A stretch of DNA of 64,000 nt from Arenibacter sp040216555 (GCA_040216555.1 JAVJOW010000033.1:62001-126000); one strand, 5' to 3'; shown: positions 44,922 to 53,739, counted from the stretch's first letter. Notes: generated by a model from the sequence alone, not told the origin. Numbers and translations: made by a program.

Positions 44922-45494
44922 TTAATTTCCAACAACCACTTTTGGATGGCGTATGATTTTGTCACCCAATTTAAAACCCTTTTCAACCACATCCACTATT
45001 TTACCCTTCAACTTTTTGCTTGGAGCAGGAATTTGAGTGATGGCATCGTGAATTTCTGCATCAAAAGCATCACCTTGTTTAACTTCAATTTCTTGAAGAC
45101 CCTTATTTTTTAAAGTTTCCTTTAATTTATTGCTTATTAATTCTACCCCCTTGAATATTTCCTGGTCCTCTGATTTGGAAATTTCCTTTAATGCACGGTC
45201 AAAATCATCTATAACTGGCAATAACGACACTATAACCTCCTGACCTGCAGTTTTAAACAAATCCATTCTCTCTTTGGAGGTACGCCTTTTGTAATTCTCG
45301 AATTCTGCAAAAAGACGTAAAAATTTATCCTTTTCCTTACTAAGGTCCTCCTTCAATTGCTCTTCCTGGCTAAGTTCTTGGCTTTTCTCAAAGTCCCCGC
45401 TCCCAGCAGAAGGACCATCTTGTTCCGATTCTTGATTCTCAATATTGCTCAGAACATCATCTTCCATCTCTTCCATTTTATTTTCGTTGCTCAT
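44922..45494 (-). CDS. grpE: Nucleotide exchange factor GrpE
   Basis: 190 residues. An acidic disordered start (about 1-50) leads to a long coiled coil (about 50-100) and the compact beta domain with VKQGDAFDAEIHDAITQI and VVEKGFKLGDKIIRHPKVVV. It releases ADP from DnaK. First gene of the grpE-dnaJ operon; no CIRCE repeat is visible upstream. Confidence 0.96.
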   Translation of the reverse strand: MSNENKMEEMEDDVLSNIENQESEQDGPSAGSGDFEKSQELSQEEQLKEDLSKEKDKFLRLFAEFENYKRRTSKERMDLFKTAGQEVIVSLLPVIDDFDRALKEISKSEDQEIFKGVELISNKLKETLKNKGLQEIEVKQGDAFDAEIHDAITQIPAPSKKLKGKIVDVVEKGFKLGDKIIRHPKVVVGN

Positions 45495-45578
45495 TTAAAA
45501 TACATTTATATGCTTCCGATTTCAGATGGCAAAAGTACTGCCAATTCTTTAAAAATGTCATAATGTCATTAAACTTTA

Positions 45579-45607
45579 TAAAAAAACATCCGCCAATGGC
45601 GGATGTT
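45579..45607 (-). terminator. Terminator downstream of the 45639 epimerase gene
   Basis: AACATCCGCC (45585-45594) pairs with GGCGGATGTT (45598-45607), with a T run on the minus strand (complement of 45579-45586). Confidence 0.85.
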
Positions 45608-45638
45608 CAAAGCTTATTAACTTATTATAATGTTATGT

Positions 45639-46601
45639 CTAGGAAATAAACTCATTCCGGTAGAGCGCATCTATGGATGGTTCCGCTCCTTTGTCCAAAT
45701 AAATATTTTCCAACGCCCTGCAGATATTGGGATATATAAAATCAAATCCTGAATCTTGAATTTTTTTACTGCTCACCCGCTGACTGGCAAATAACAAATA
45801 AGACATTTCACCCAAAACCAAACGCATCACTGTTCGTGGAATATTGGGCAAAAACAAAGGTCTTTCCAAAACTCTAGCAATTTCTTTTGTAAGCTTAACA
45901 TTGGTCACAGGATTTGGGGCCACTGCATTGTAAATTCCCGTTAAGTCATTTGAAATTACATGTAGAAATAACCTGCCGAGATCCTGCAGATGAATCCAGG
46001 ATTGCCATTGATTGCCCGAACCCATGGCAGCACCAATATAATATTTTACGGGTTTGGCCATTTCTGGTAATGCCCCACCTTTGTTTGACATTACCAATCC
46101 AATCCTGATCTTGGCTGTTTTAATATTTAATTTTTCAAAGGCATCGACCTCTTCCTCCCAAATAGATACCACCTCCCCTAAAAAACTGTCATCCACTTCT
46201 TCTACATCTTCCCTATAATACTGGGAAAGGGAATTGGGGTAAATTCCTATTGCCGAAGCAGAAACTATTGTTTTAATGCTATGTTCCCCGACTTTGGATA
46301 AAGCACCCAACAGAGTTCGAAGGGACTTTACCCTACTGTTAAGAATCTTTTTTTTATTATTTCGTGTCCATCTCTGAGAAATACTGGACCCCGCAAGGTT
46401 AATAATTGTGGTTACTCCCTTAAAGCAATTTTCATCTATTTCATTCTTTTCCGGATTCCAGTAAAAGCCATTATAATCGATTTGGGATACAATTTTATCC
46501 TTCCTAGTGGTCAAATAATTAATAGAAATATTGTTTTGTTTGCACAAATTCACAATTTCACTCCCCACTAGACCAGTTGCACCTGTTACTAAAACCTTCA
46601 T
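45639..46601 (-). CDS. NAD-dependent epimerase family protein, TIGR01777/YfcH type
   Basis: 320 residues from ATG 46601, at KVLVTGATGLVGSEI, the Rossmann NAD(P) motif. An in-frame ATG at 46619 adds MIERKG; the later start is preceded by a purine-rich GAAAGAAAGGG. The core FYWNPEKNEIDENC, INLAGSSISQRWT, GIYPNS and SWIHLQDLGRLF are signatures of the YfcH/SDR39U1 group, and the last 45 residues are the DUF1731 C-terminal domain. The substrate is unknown. Monocistronic. Confidence 0.92.
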   Translation of the reverse strand: MKVLVTGATGLVGSEIVNLCKQNNISINYLTTRKDKIVSQIDYNGFYWNPEKNEIDENCFKGVTTIINLAGSSISQRWTRNNKKKILNSRVKSLRTLLGALSKVGEHSIKTIVSASAIGIYPNSLSQYYREDVEEVDDSFLGEVVSIWEEEVDAFEKLNIKTAKIRIGLVMSNKGGALPEMAKPVKYYIGAAMGSGNQWQSWIHLQDLGRLFLHVISNDLTGIYNAVAPNPVTNVKLTKEIARVLERPLFLPNIPRTVMRLVLGEMSYLLFASQRVSSKKIQDSGFDFIYPNICRALENIYLDKGAEPSIDALYRNEFIS

Positions 46602-46727
46602 ACCCTTTCTTTCTATCAACTTTGATATAAATATATGGGTTTTAAAGATTTAAATGGTGGACTTTAGTTTAGGTTTAACAGTCCCAGCCCTTTATATGTT
46701 AAACAATACATAATAATAGCATTACAA

Positions 46728-47393
46728 TTATGAAATCTTTAAGGCTCGTAGCATTTCTCTTTTACCAGGAGGCCCTGGCAAACGTTCCACAACAAAACCT
46801 ACAGCCTGCATAGCTCTCCTAACACTTCCTTTTGCCGAGTAGGTAACCAGCACGCCATCTTTTTTTAATGCCCTGTACATCAGGGTAAAAACTTCCTCGG
46901 TCCAAAGTTCCGGTTGCACCCTTGCTCCAAAGGCATCAAAGTAAATTAGATCAAATAGATCAAGGTCTGAAATTTCTTTAAAATCGATCTGTTGCTTTAT
47001 TAGTGAAAAATTGGCAGTTATTGGATGTGATTGCTCCCAGGAAGTTTGGTGCATACTTAAAAAATCTTGTTCCAAGTTCCCCGCATTCAAGGCTGATGTA
47101 TAGTCCAATTGTTGTAATTCCTCCGGGACAACGGGATAAGCTTCCACACCTTTGTAAACTATATCCAAACCCCGCTTTTCAGATTCCAACAATGTTATAA
47201 GCGCATTCAAGCCCGTTCCAAATCCTATTTCCAGAATTGACAATTCTCGGTCCTGAAATAAGGACAATCCGTTTTTAATAAAAACATGATAGGCTTCTTG
47301 GATAGCACCATGGATAGAGTGGTACTGCTCGTTCCAATCTTCGATCTGAATAGTTTTGGAACCGTCGGCCGTAGTTATGATTTTTCTTTTCAA
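46728..47393 (-). CDS. mnmD: tRNA 5-methylaminomethyl-2-thiouridine methyltransferase MnmD
   Basis: 221 residues. It has the SAM motif LEIGFGTGLNA, the catalytic region DLIYFDAFGARVQPELWT, SAKGSVRRAM and the end RLPGPPGKREMLRA, all diagnostic of the MnmC methyltransferase domain (DUF752) as a stand-alone protein. It methylates the wobble uridine of tRNA after GidA/MnmE. It lacks the FAD oxidase half of enteric MnmC. It begins one base after the DUF4920 gene stop. Confidence 0.93.
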   Translation of the reverse strand: MKRKIITTADGSKTIQIEDWNEQYHSIHGAIQEAYHVFIKNGLSLFQDRELSILEIGFGTGLNALITLLESEKRGLDIVYKGVEAYPVVPEELQQLDYTSALNAGNLEQDFLSMHQTSWEQSHPITANFSLIKQQIDFKEISDLDLFDLIYFDAFGARVQPELWTEEVFTLMYRALKKDGVLVTYSAKGSVRRAMQAVGFVVERLPGPPGKREMLRALKIS

Positions 47394-47394
47394 T

Positions 47395-47898
47395 TTATTT
47401 TTTTATCAGTACGCCATCCGCCTCAAAGGCATATTTCTTTTCAACCTTTATTATAGCGGCAATTTCCTCTTCAGATTTCCCCCCATCACGGGCTAAATGT
47501 CTTTGGTCATCAACAGTCATTTCTTCAACATAGGCCAAACCATTTACAACTACCTCTTTTCCCACCAATTTCTGTGGCACAAAGAATCCGTAGTCCTTAA
47601 ATTTAACCATGCTAACCTCGCCGTTCCCCAGTTGCAGTTTCATCCAACATCCTTTTGCTTTACAAACCTCCGTTACCAGACCGGAAAACCTGGATACCAA
47701 TGTATCCGTCTTGGACATTTTTTCATAATTCCCAAGCATATCCCCACTGCTTATGGCGTCGGAAACGTCAAATTGAGTTCCAAAATAATCATTACCCGCG
47801 TTGATCATGGGCGTTTTGGGAGGGGTCAACGGCTTATTTTGCGCCACACAAGCCCAAAAAACCATAAAAGTCACAATCAGAATGTTAAATTGTCTCAA
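47395..47898 (-). CDS. DUF4920 domain lipoprotein
   Basis: 167 residues with a short lipoprotein signal (MVFWAC, C17). The mature domain has AGNDYFGTQFD, the CKAKGCWM motif and VKFKDYGFFVPQ, typical of the DUF4920 family found in this phylum; it may bind a metal through the two cysteines. Co-transcribed with mnmD. Confidence 0.9.
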   Translation of the reverse strand: MRQFNILIVTFMVFWACVAQNKPLTPPKTPMINAGNDYFGTQFDVSDAISSGDMLGNYEKMSKTDTLVSRFSGLVTEVCKAKGCWMKLQLGNGEVSMVKFKDYGFFVPQKLVGKEVVVNGLAYVEEMTVDDQRHLARDGGKSEEEIAAIIKVEKKYAFEADGVLIKK

Positions 47899-48003
47899 AA
47901 TATTCAGAATTTATATCACTTTACAAAACTGGGTATTTTTAGACGAAAAAAGAAGCACTACTAATGATATTTGCTTAATTTTATTGCTTTAAATCAGAAT
48001 TCT

Positions 48004-49077
48004 ATGCAAACTGTTTCAAATTCAATAAAAGTTGAGAAAGTTAAAGAGTCGAAAATTAATAAAGTAGATTTTAATAATTTATCTTTTGGAAAATATTTTA
48101 CAGATCATATGATGGTCTGTAATTATAAGAATGGCGCCTGGGAAGTACCAAAAATAGTACCATATCAACCCATTACACTTGACCCATCCGCTAAAATTTT
48201 TCATTACGGACAATCGGTTTTTGAAGGAATGAAGGCCTATAAGGATAAGGATCAAAATGTTTGGCTCTTTCGTCCTTTGGAAAACCAAAAGCGTATCAAC
48301 ATTTCGTCCAAAAGACTTGCTATGCCAGAATTCCCCGAAGATTACTTTATGGAGGGTTTAACGGCACTTCTAAAATTGGACCATAAATGGATTCCGACTG
48401 CCGAAGGAAGTTCCTTATATATTAGACCTTTTGTATTTGCCTCAGGGTGCGGATTCCATGCTTCCCCTTCGGACGAATACAAATTTATAATCGCTTGTTC
48501 TCCATCGGCTTCCTATTTTGCAGGGAAGGTAAAAGTTTTGATAGAGGAGAAATATTCACGATCGGCCAATGGTGGCGTAGGTTTTGCCAAGGCCGGCGGT
48601 AATTACGCCGGACAGTTTTACCCAACGCAGTTGGCAGTTGAAAAAGGTTATAACCAAGTAATATGGACAGATGACAATAACCATGAATATATTGAGGAGG
48701 CCGGAGCCATGAATATATTTGTCAGGATAAACGACACTTTGATTACCAGTCCTACAAGCGATAGAATATTGGACGGTATAACCAGAAAGAGCATTATAGA
48801 AATTGCCAAGGACGAAAACATAGCCGTAGAGGTTAGAAAAATTACTGTAAAAGAGGTGGTGGAAGCCTCCAAAAATGGTAGTCTCAAAGAAATGTTCGGT
48901 GCAGGTACTGCAGCGGTTATTTCCCCTATAGCCACTTTCGGTTATCAAGAAAAAGATTATGACCTACCGGAAATAAAAGATAGTTACGCCTCCATTTTAA
49001 AGAAGCGAATTACCGACATACAATATAACAAGGCCGAAGATAAGTTTGATTGGAGATATAAGGTAGAACTTCAATAA
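48004..49077 (+). CDS. ilvE: Branched-chain amino acid aminotransferase
   Basis: 357 residues from ATG 48004; the upstream in-frame ATG at 47971 adds eleven unconserved residues. PLP-binding K196 lies in FAKAGGNYA, and FHYGQSVFEGMKAY and YIRPFVFASG mark the class IV transaminase group II fold. It converts the branched-chain 2-oxoacids to valine, leucine and isoleucine and back. Monocistronic, divergent from the DUF4920 gene, terminated by a hairpin. Confidence 0.96.
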   Translation: MQTVSNSIKVEKVKESKINKVDFNNLSFGKYFTDHMMVCNYKNGAWEVPKIVPYQPITLDPSAKIFHYGQSVFEGMKAYKDKDQNVWLFRPLENQKRINISSKRLAMPEFPEDYFMEGLTALLKLDHKWIPTAEGSSLYIRPFVFASGCGFHASPSDEYKFIIACSPSASYFAGKVKVLIEEKYSRSANGGVGFAKAGGNYAGQFYPTQLAVEKGYNQVIWTDDNNHEYIEEAGAMNIFVRINDTLITSPTSDRILDGITRKSIIEIAKDENIAVEVRKITVKEVVEASKNGSLKEMFGAGTAAVISPIATFGYQEKDYDLPEIKDSYASILKKRITDIQYNKAEDKFDWRYKVELQ

Positions 49078-49095
49078 AAACAACCTTTACGAATT

Positions 49096-49130
49096 AAAAA
49101 ACCTCTTCTTTAAGGAACGAGGTTTTTTTT
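49096..49130. terminator. Bidirectional terminator between ilvE and the MazG-like gene
   Basis: AAAACCTC on the left pairs with GAGGTTTT on the right, with an inner TTC/GAA stem and a long T run; the A run on the left serves the opposite strand. Confidence 0.78.
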
Positions 49131-49163
49131 TGGCCTTTATTGAGATTTCCCAACAGCTATATC

Positions 49164-49553
49164 CTACTTTTTATCTAAAATATCCACAATATTGGGCTTA
49201 AAATAATTTGGGCCCTTCAGCACTTTTCCATCTTCCCGATAGATTGGTTTGCCATCATCCCCTAATTTACTCATATTACTTCGCTGTATTTCCTCAAAAA
49301 CTTCCTCTATTTTATACTGCATACCGTGCTCCAATATAGTACCGCACAATATGTATAGCATATCGCCCAGTGCATCTGCAACTTCAACCAAGTCATTGTT
49401 GTTTGCTGCCTCTAGATATTCCTTATTCTCTTCATCCATCAAATTAAAGCGTAGTAAATTCTTGGCCTCGCCCAAATTGGCCTTGATTTCTTTGGAAACA
49501 CCCAACCCAAATGAATTATGGAACAATTCTACAGCATTAAGTTTACTTTTCAT
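49164..49553 (-). CDS. MazG-like nucleotide pyrophosphohydrolase
   Basis: 129 residues with the all-helical NTP-PPase fold. The metal-binding pattern is EENKEYLEA (about 41-49), then EVADALGDMLYI (about 57-68). These enzymes hydrolyse NTPs or modified nucleotides to monophosphates. Unlike two-domain MazG it has a single domain. Cytoplasmic, on the minus strand, convergent with ilvE. Confidence 0.92.
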   Translation of the reverse strand: MKSKLNAVELFHNSFGLGVSKEIKANLGEAKNLLRFNLMDEENKEYLEAANNNDLVEVADALGDMLYILCGTILEHGMQYKIEEVFEEIQRSNMSKLGDDGKPIYREDGKVLKGPNYFKPNIVDILDKK

Positions 49554-49571
49554 AATTGAAATTATTTAAGT

Positions 49572-49579
49572 TAGATTTG
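49572..49579 (+). promoter_or_regulatory. Bacteroidota -7 box for the 49595 gene
   Basis: TAGATTTG fits TAnnTTTG, ending 15 bp before ATG 49595; it overlaps a longer version of the frame beginning at 49556, arguing against it. Confidence 0.5.
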
Positions 49580-49594
49580 CGTAAAAATATAAAT

Positions 49595-49783
49595 ATGTTC
49601 AGTAAGGGACAATTAATTTTTGCAGGGCTTTTTTTTGTTGCATTTGTAGCTATCATCATATTTTCCTATTTAAAAGACAAAAAACTTCATAAAAAAAACT
49701 ACCAAGGCGTCCAATGGGTAGGACTTTTCTTCATAATTTTCATAATAATTTTGTTTCTAATTAAGTTTTTCCTTAAAAATTAA
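49595..49783 (+). CDS. 62-residue membrane protein of unknown function
   Basis: From ATG 49595: two hydrophobic helices (about 6-25 and 41-58) joined by a basic loop LKDKKLHKKNYQG. The extension to 49556 is rejected because a promoter box lies in it. Not assigned to a family. Its basic-loop hairpin suits an inner-membrane partner protein. It is followed on the same strand by another short membrane gene at 49900. Confidence 0.75.
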   Translation: MFSKGQLIFAGLFFVAFVAIIIFSYLKDKKLHKKNYQGVQWVGLFFIIFIIILFLIKFFLKN

Positions 49784-49864
49784 CATTTTCTTTCCTTTCA
49801 CCATAAAAAGAACACTTTCCAATAACATTCCTATTTATTACAACGTTTAATATACGAAAAGGCG

Positions 49865-49872
49865 TAATTTTG
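49865..49872 (+). promoter_or_regulatory. Bacteroidota -7 box for the 49900 gene
   Basis: TAATTTTG matches TAnnTTTG exactly and lies 28 bp before ATG 49900, a normal leader length. Confidence 0.5.
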
Positions 49873-49899
49873 CGTTGAGTAACTAAATCATTTAGTTGT

Positions 49900-50076
49900 A
49901 TGGTAACTTTTTTCATTATTTTACTAGTTCTTATTGGTATAAACGCATTGCTTTTTTTAGTCAGTTTTAACGGTAGCTCCAAAAAGAAAGAAAAGTCCGT
50001 CAAAAATATTTCAGAATCTACCACAGTAATCTTCCCCCTAGATTTAATTAATTCGAAATATAAGAAGGCAGTTTAA
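49900..50076 (+). CDS. 58-residue single-pass membrane protein (paralogue of the 33120 peptide)
   Basis: ATG 49900 to TAA 50076 encodes 58 residues: MVTFFIILLVLIGINALL and VSFN form one membrane helix, followed by a basic KKKEK segment and a C-terminal IFPLDLINSKYKK. The first 24 residues match the 33120 peptide at 13 positions. A -7 box at 49865-49872 fits. Function unknown; length and build suggest a membrane-bound regulator or accessory subunit. Confidence 0.7.
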   Translation: MVTFFIILLVLIGINALLFLVSFNGSSKKKEKSVKNISESTTVIFPLDLINSKYKKAV

Positions 50077-50218
50077 TTCTTGTCTAAATTAAAATTAATG
50101 TATCCTTATCTATAGACTATAAGGGTAGTATTTTCATTTACACTACACCCATCATTAAGATCTTTATAAATATGATATTTTTTATTTACTTTGAACAAGA
50201 AATAAAAACTAAATATAC

Positions 50219-50587
50219 ATGAAGCAGTTTCTACTCGTCTTTCTTGGAGGGGGTCTAGGTAGCGGCTTACGTTTTTTAATAAGCAAAACATTCAACAACA
50301 CTTTTCATAATTTTATTCTCGGCACTTTTATAGTAAATATATTAGGTTGCCTACTTATCGGTTTTATCCTAGGACTTTCACTTAAAAACAATTACTTTAC
50401 TGCCAATCAGACCTTATTATTAACCACAGGCTTCTGTGGCGGCTTCACTACTTTTTCAACTTTTGCCTTGGAACAACACTCGTTTTTAAAAACCGGAGAT
50501 TTTATCAACTTCACTGCTTACACACTTGCCAGTCTTGTAATTGGAATCCTTGCCGTAGCTGTCGGATTCTGGTTTTCAAAGCTATAA
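50219..50587 (+). CDS. crcB: Fluoride channel CrcB/Fluc
   Basis: 122 residues with four membrane helices. The signatures GGGLGSGLRF at the start and GFCGGFTTFSTF near 71-82 are those of the fluoride exporter family, with the T-F-S-T-F triplet of the pore. It dimerises in the inner membrane and passes fluoride. No fluoride riboswitch is seen upstream. Confidence 0.94.
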   Translation: MKQFLLVFLGGGLGSGLRFLISKTFNNTFHNFILGTFIVNILGCLLIGFILGLSLKNNYFTANQTLLLTTGFCGGFTTFSTFALEQHSFLKTGDFINFTAYTLASLVIGILAVAVGFWFSKL

Positions 50588-50816
50588 ACTCCTTTTAAAA
50601 TCTTTTAACACCTTGATGGACCTTTCTATTTATTTTGATGGAATTGGTCATTTTTCTGCATTATCAATAGCAAAATACCCAAAAAGACGCGATTTTTTCA
50701 GCTTTTAGCCCAAACAAGTGTTAAAAGTTTTAACAAATCAACATAATATTCATTCTGAATCGCCATACCCTTAAAATAGGTAGGTCATTTTTATATAAAA
50801 TGTAATTCTGACGTAT

Positions 50817-50842
50817 ATACCCCCCAAAAAATAGGGGGGTAT
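50817..50842 (+). promoter_or_regulatory. Inverted repeat ATACCCCCC-N8-GGGGGGTAT before the P-II gene
   Basis: Left arm 50817-50825 is the exact reverse complement of 50834-50842. It ends 12 bp before the -7 box, where a -33 contact would lie, so it could be an operator for a nitrogen-responsive regulator. Confidence 0.55.
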
Positions 50843-50854
50843 TAATTTAATATA

Positions 50855-50862
50855 TATTTTTG
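50855..50862 (+). promoter_or_regulatory. Bacteroidota -7 box for the P-II/Amt operon
   Basis: TATTTTTG matches TAnnTTTG, 23 bp before ATG 50885. Confidence 0.5.
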
Positions 50863-50884
50863 CCTTATAAATAATAAATCAATT

Positions 50885-51223
50885 ATGAAAAAAATCGAGG
50901 CAATTATTAGGAAGTCAAAATTTGATGAGGTAAAGAAATCGTTACATCAAATTGGAGTAAACTTTTTTAGTTACTGGGACGTAACGGGAGTCGGAAATGA
51001 AAAAGAAGGGCATGTCTATAGAGGCATTTCCTATAGCACATCCGACATTCAGCGCAGGTATCTTTCCATTGTAATATCGGACGATTTCTTGGAGACTACC
51101 GTAAACACCATTCTGGAAACAGCTTATTCCGGCAACGTAGGTGACGGTAAAATTTTCGTTTCCGAAGTTTTGGAAGCATATCGCATCAGAACAAAAGAAA
51201 GCGGAAAAGCAGGAATCAACTAA
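50885..51223 (+). CDS. glnK: P-II family nitrogen regulator
   Basis: 112 residues, the usual P-II length. MKKIEAIIRKSKFDEVKKSL opens it; the T loop holds HVYRGISYS with Y50 at the position uridylylated in enteric proteins; GDGKIFVSEVLEAYRIRT closes it with the ATP-binding C loop. It senses 2-oxoglutarate and ADP/ATP and plugs the Amt channel. The Amt gene follows after 30 bp, so GlnK is the apt name. An inverted repeat lies in the promoter. Confidence 0.96.
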   Translation: MKKIEAIIRKSKFDEVKKSLHQIGVNFFSYWDVTGVGNEKEGHVYRGISYSTSDIQRRYLSIVISDDFLETTVNTILETAYSGNVGDGKIFVSEVLEAYRIRTKESGKAGIN

Positions 51224-51253
51224 AAAATTAAGAACCAACAAACAAAAAACAAC

Positions 51254-52504
51254 ATGGACGTAGGATTATTTACAGCAAATAACGTTTGGATGATGATATG
51301 TACGGCTCTCGTATTCTTCATGCATTTAGGGTTTTCACTTTTGGAAATCGGACTTACCAGACAAAAAAACACAATCAACATCTTATTTAAGAACGTATTC
51401 ATTATCTGTATAGGGTTACTCTTATATTATATAGGAGGATTCAACCTTATGTACCCAGGTGATTTCAACGGCTATCTTGGTTTTGCAGGATTCGGCATTG
51501 AAGCCCCTATTCTACCAGATGGTAGCCTGGACCTAAGTTACAATGAAGGGTATACCTATTGGACAGATTTTCTTTTTCAAGCGATGTTCGCCGCAACAGC
51601 TGCTACCATAGTTTCTGGAGCAGTAGCAGAACGTATTAAACTAGGCGGCTTTATGATATTCACCATAATCTATGTAGGTCTGGTATATCCTATTGTTGGA
51701 TCTTGGCAATGGGGTGGTGGATTCCTTTCTACACTTGGTGGTGAAGATGGAGGTTTCCATGATTTCGCGGGGTCGACCTTGGTACATTCCGTTGGAGGAT
51801 GGGCAGCTTTGATTGCTATCTATATATTAGGACCAAGGATTGGTAAGTTTGGCGAAGATGGCAAACCAAATGCAATTCCAGGACACAACATTCCTTTAGC
51901 AGCGGCAGGGGTACTTATTCTGTGGTTGGGTTGGTTCGGCTTTAATGGAGGATCGGTATTATCTGCAGATCCAGCTGGGACGTCAATAGTATTGGTTACT
52001 ACTTGTTTGGCAGCAGCTGCAGGTGGCATTGGGTGTTTTATTTTCTCAACAATACTTTACAAAAACTATGACCTTACCATGATGTTGAACGGTATCTTGG
52101 GTGGTTTGGTAGGAATTACAGCCGGAGCTGACTTAATGTCTCCTTTCGAGTCTATCATAATAGGTTTAATTGCCGGTGTAATTATCGTACTCGGCGTTGC
52201 CTTGGTAGACAAAATAAAATTGGACGATCCAGTTGGAGCAGTTGCAGTTCACCTTATCTGCGGTATCTGGGGTACTTTGGCAGTAGGGATCTTTGGAGCT
52301 AAGGCCGGTGTAACACAATTTTTATATCAACTAACAGGAGTAGCTGCCGCAGGTGTTTTCTGCTGTCTAACTGCTTTTATCATTCTTTTCGCAATCAAGA
52401 AAACTTCTGGAATAAGAGTTTCCAGAGAAGAAGAATTGGAAGGCTTGGATTTACATGAGCACGGAATGGATGCTTATTCCGACTTCAGAATGAACCAACA
52501 CTAA
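51254..52504 (+). CDS. amtB: Ammonium transporter Amt
   Basis: 416 residues with eleven helices. FMHLGFSLLEIGLTRQKN at the start, DFAGSTLVHSVGGWAAL with the first pore histidine and AVHLICGIWGTLAVG with the second, plus WLGWFGFNGGS, are standard Amt motifs. It conducts ammonium across the inner membrane and is blocked by the P-II protein encoded just upstream. A strong terminator separates it from the porin gene. Confidence 0.96.
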   Translation: MDVGLFTANNVWMMICTALVFFMHLGFSLLEIGLTRQKNTINILFKNVFIICIGLLLYYIGGFNLMYPGDFNGYLGFAGFGIEAPILPDGSLDLSYNEGYTYWTDFLFQAMFAATAATIVSGAVAERIKLGGFMIFTIIYVGLVYPIVGSWQWGGGFLSTLGGEDGGFHDFAGSTLVHSVGGWAALIAIYILGPRIGKFGEDGKPNAIPGHNIPLAAAGVLILWLGWFGFNGGSVLSADPAGTSIVLVTTCLAAAAGGIGCFIFSTILYKNYDLTMMLNGILGGLVGITAGADLMSPFESIIIGLIAGVIIVLGVALVDKIKLDDPVGAVAVHLICGIWGTLAVGIFGAKAGVTQFLYQLTGVAAAGVFCCLTAFIILFAIKKTSGIRVSREEELEGLDLHEHGMDAYSDFRMNQH

Positions 52505-52514
52505 AAAACAAAAC

Positions 52515-52562
52515 AAAAGGTAACGGAGCGTTTTGCAGAACGCTCCGTTAATAACCTTTTTT
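52515..52562 (+). terminator. Amt terminator
   Basis: 12-bp perfect stem TAACGGAGCGTT/AACGCTCCGTTA (52521-52532, 52539-52550), extended by AAGG/CCTT, then T-rich tail. Confidence 0.88.
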
Positions 52563-52622
52563 CAATACAACAACTCAATAATTAGCTAACATCCTTAAAC
52601 AAAGGATATAAACAATTGAATT

Positions 52623-53690
52623 ATGAAAACGATTATTTATACAAAATACGTAAAAAATTTATTATTACTTGCATTTGCTCTTGCCTCAACCGTAACTTTC
52701 GCCCAAGAAGATGAAGAAGAAGCCAAAAAATTTAGCCTAAGCGGAAGTGTGGATGCCTACTATAGAACCAATATAAATGGCGACAACGGTTTTGACGATG
52801 CCTCAGGCTTGCCAAATGCGGCTCCAGGATCTTCATTTGCCAACTTACCTGGTTTTGCTTTAGGGATGGCCAATGTAATAGCGGCTTACGAAGGAGAAGA
52901 TGTTGGGTTTGTCGCGGACCTTGTTTTTGGACCTAGAGGAACAGATGCTATTTTTGCTTCTCCTTTATATTCAGCCACCGGAAACATTGTAAACCAATTG
53001 TATGTATACTGGAATTTAAGCGAATCGGTTAAATTGACCTTTGGTAACTTCAACACCTTCTTAGGCTACGAAGTAATATCTCCAGTTGCCAATTTTAACT
53101 ATAGTACATCCTACTTGTTTTCTTATGGTCCTTTCTCCCATACTGGTCTGAAGGCTGACTTTACCCTATCTGATGATTTTAGCTTAATGTTGGCCATCAT
53201 GAACCCAACAGATCAAACTGAATTGAATCCTACCGAGAAATATGCTTTCGGTGCTCAATTGGGATATAGCGGTCAATTCCTAAACTTCCTTGCTGATGAC
53301 GGGGCATTCGAAATTGACTTTACAGGTGGATTTGATTTGTCAGAATCATTCTTTTTAGGAATCAATGCAGCTCTTTATGATAATGATGATGTTGGTTTTG
53401 CTGGTGTAGCCCTTTATCCACAATACGCTACTTCTGAAAACTTTACCTTGGGATTAAGAGGTGAATATTTCACAGAAACTGGAGACTATGGTGCCATTGG
53501 AACTGGAGTTGAAGATTCCAGTGTTTTTGCAGTAACTCTTACAGGAAGTGCCACCATAGGCAATTTAATAATCAAGCCTGAACTGCGTTTGGATAGTGCA
53601 TCGGATGATTCCTTTAATTTCCTAGATACAGATTTGGCTCCACAAAAAAGTTTATCCTCATTTGTACTAGCAGCCGTTTACTCTTTCTAA
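52623..53690 (+). CDS. OmpL-like outer-membrane porin (putative beta-barrel porin-2)
   Basis: 355 residues with a signal peptide ending VTFAQ (about 28), then an acidic EDEEEA start and a barrel of alternating strands. The segment GNFNTFLGYEVISP and NYSTSYLFSYGPFSHTGLK is typical of the bbp2/OmpL-like porin family, and the last strand SFVLAAVYSF ends in Phe as outer-membrane barrels do. Its place after glnK-amtB suggests that it admits ammonium or small nitrogen compounds to the periplasm. It is behind a terminator, so it may be read through or separately. Confidence 0.9.
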   Translation: MKTIIYTKYVKNLLLLAFALASTVTFAQEDEEEAKKFSLSGSVDAYYRTNINGDNGFDDASGLPNAAPGSSFANLPGFALGMANVIAAYEGEDVGFVADLVFGPRGTDAIFASPLYSATGNIVNQLYVYWNLSESVKLTFGNFNTFLGYEVISPVANFNYSTSYLFSYGPFSHTGLKADFTLSDDFSLMLAIMNPTDQTELNPTEKYAFGAQLGYSGQFLNFLADDGAFEIDFTGGFDLSESFFLGINAALYDNDDVGFAGVALYPQYATSENFTLGLRGEYFTETGDYGAIGTGVEDSSVFAVTLTGSATIGNLIIKPELRLDSASDDSFNFLDTDLAPQKSLSSFVLAAVYSF

Positions 53691-53711
53691 AAAAAATTGA
53701 GTTTATTATTT

Positions 53712-53739
53712 ATAGCCCCGCTTTAAGCGGGGCTTTTTA
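53712..53739 (+). terminator. Porin gene terminator
   Basis: AGCCCCGCTT (53714-53723) pairs with AAGCGGGGCT (53725-53734), then five T. Confidence 0.85.

Larger units (their letters stand above)
50588..50884. other. Intergenic region upstream of the P-II gene
   Basis: 297 bp. It contains a C6/G6 inverted repeat at 50817-50842 and a promoter box at 50855-50862; the left part is AT-rich with no gene. Confidence 0.6.

Noticed and set aside
50080..50218. Fluoride riboswitch upstream of crcB
   Set aside because: No crcB-motif pseudoknot pattern can be found; the leader is plain AT-rich sequence.
50840..50885. Sigma-54 promoter upstream of the P-II gene
   Set aside because: TTTGC resembles the -12 half, but no GG lies 10 bp upstream; the G run is 22 bp away.
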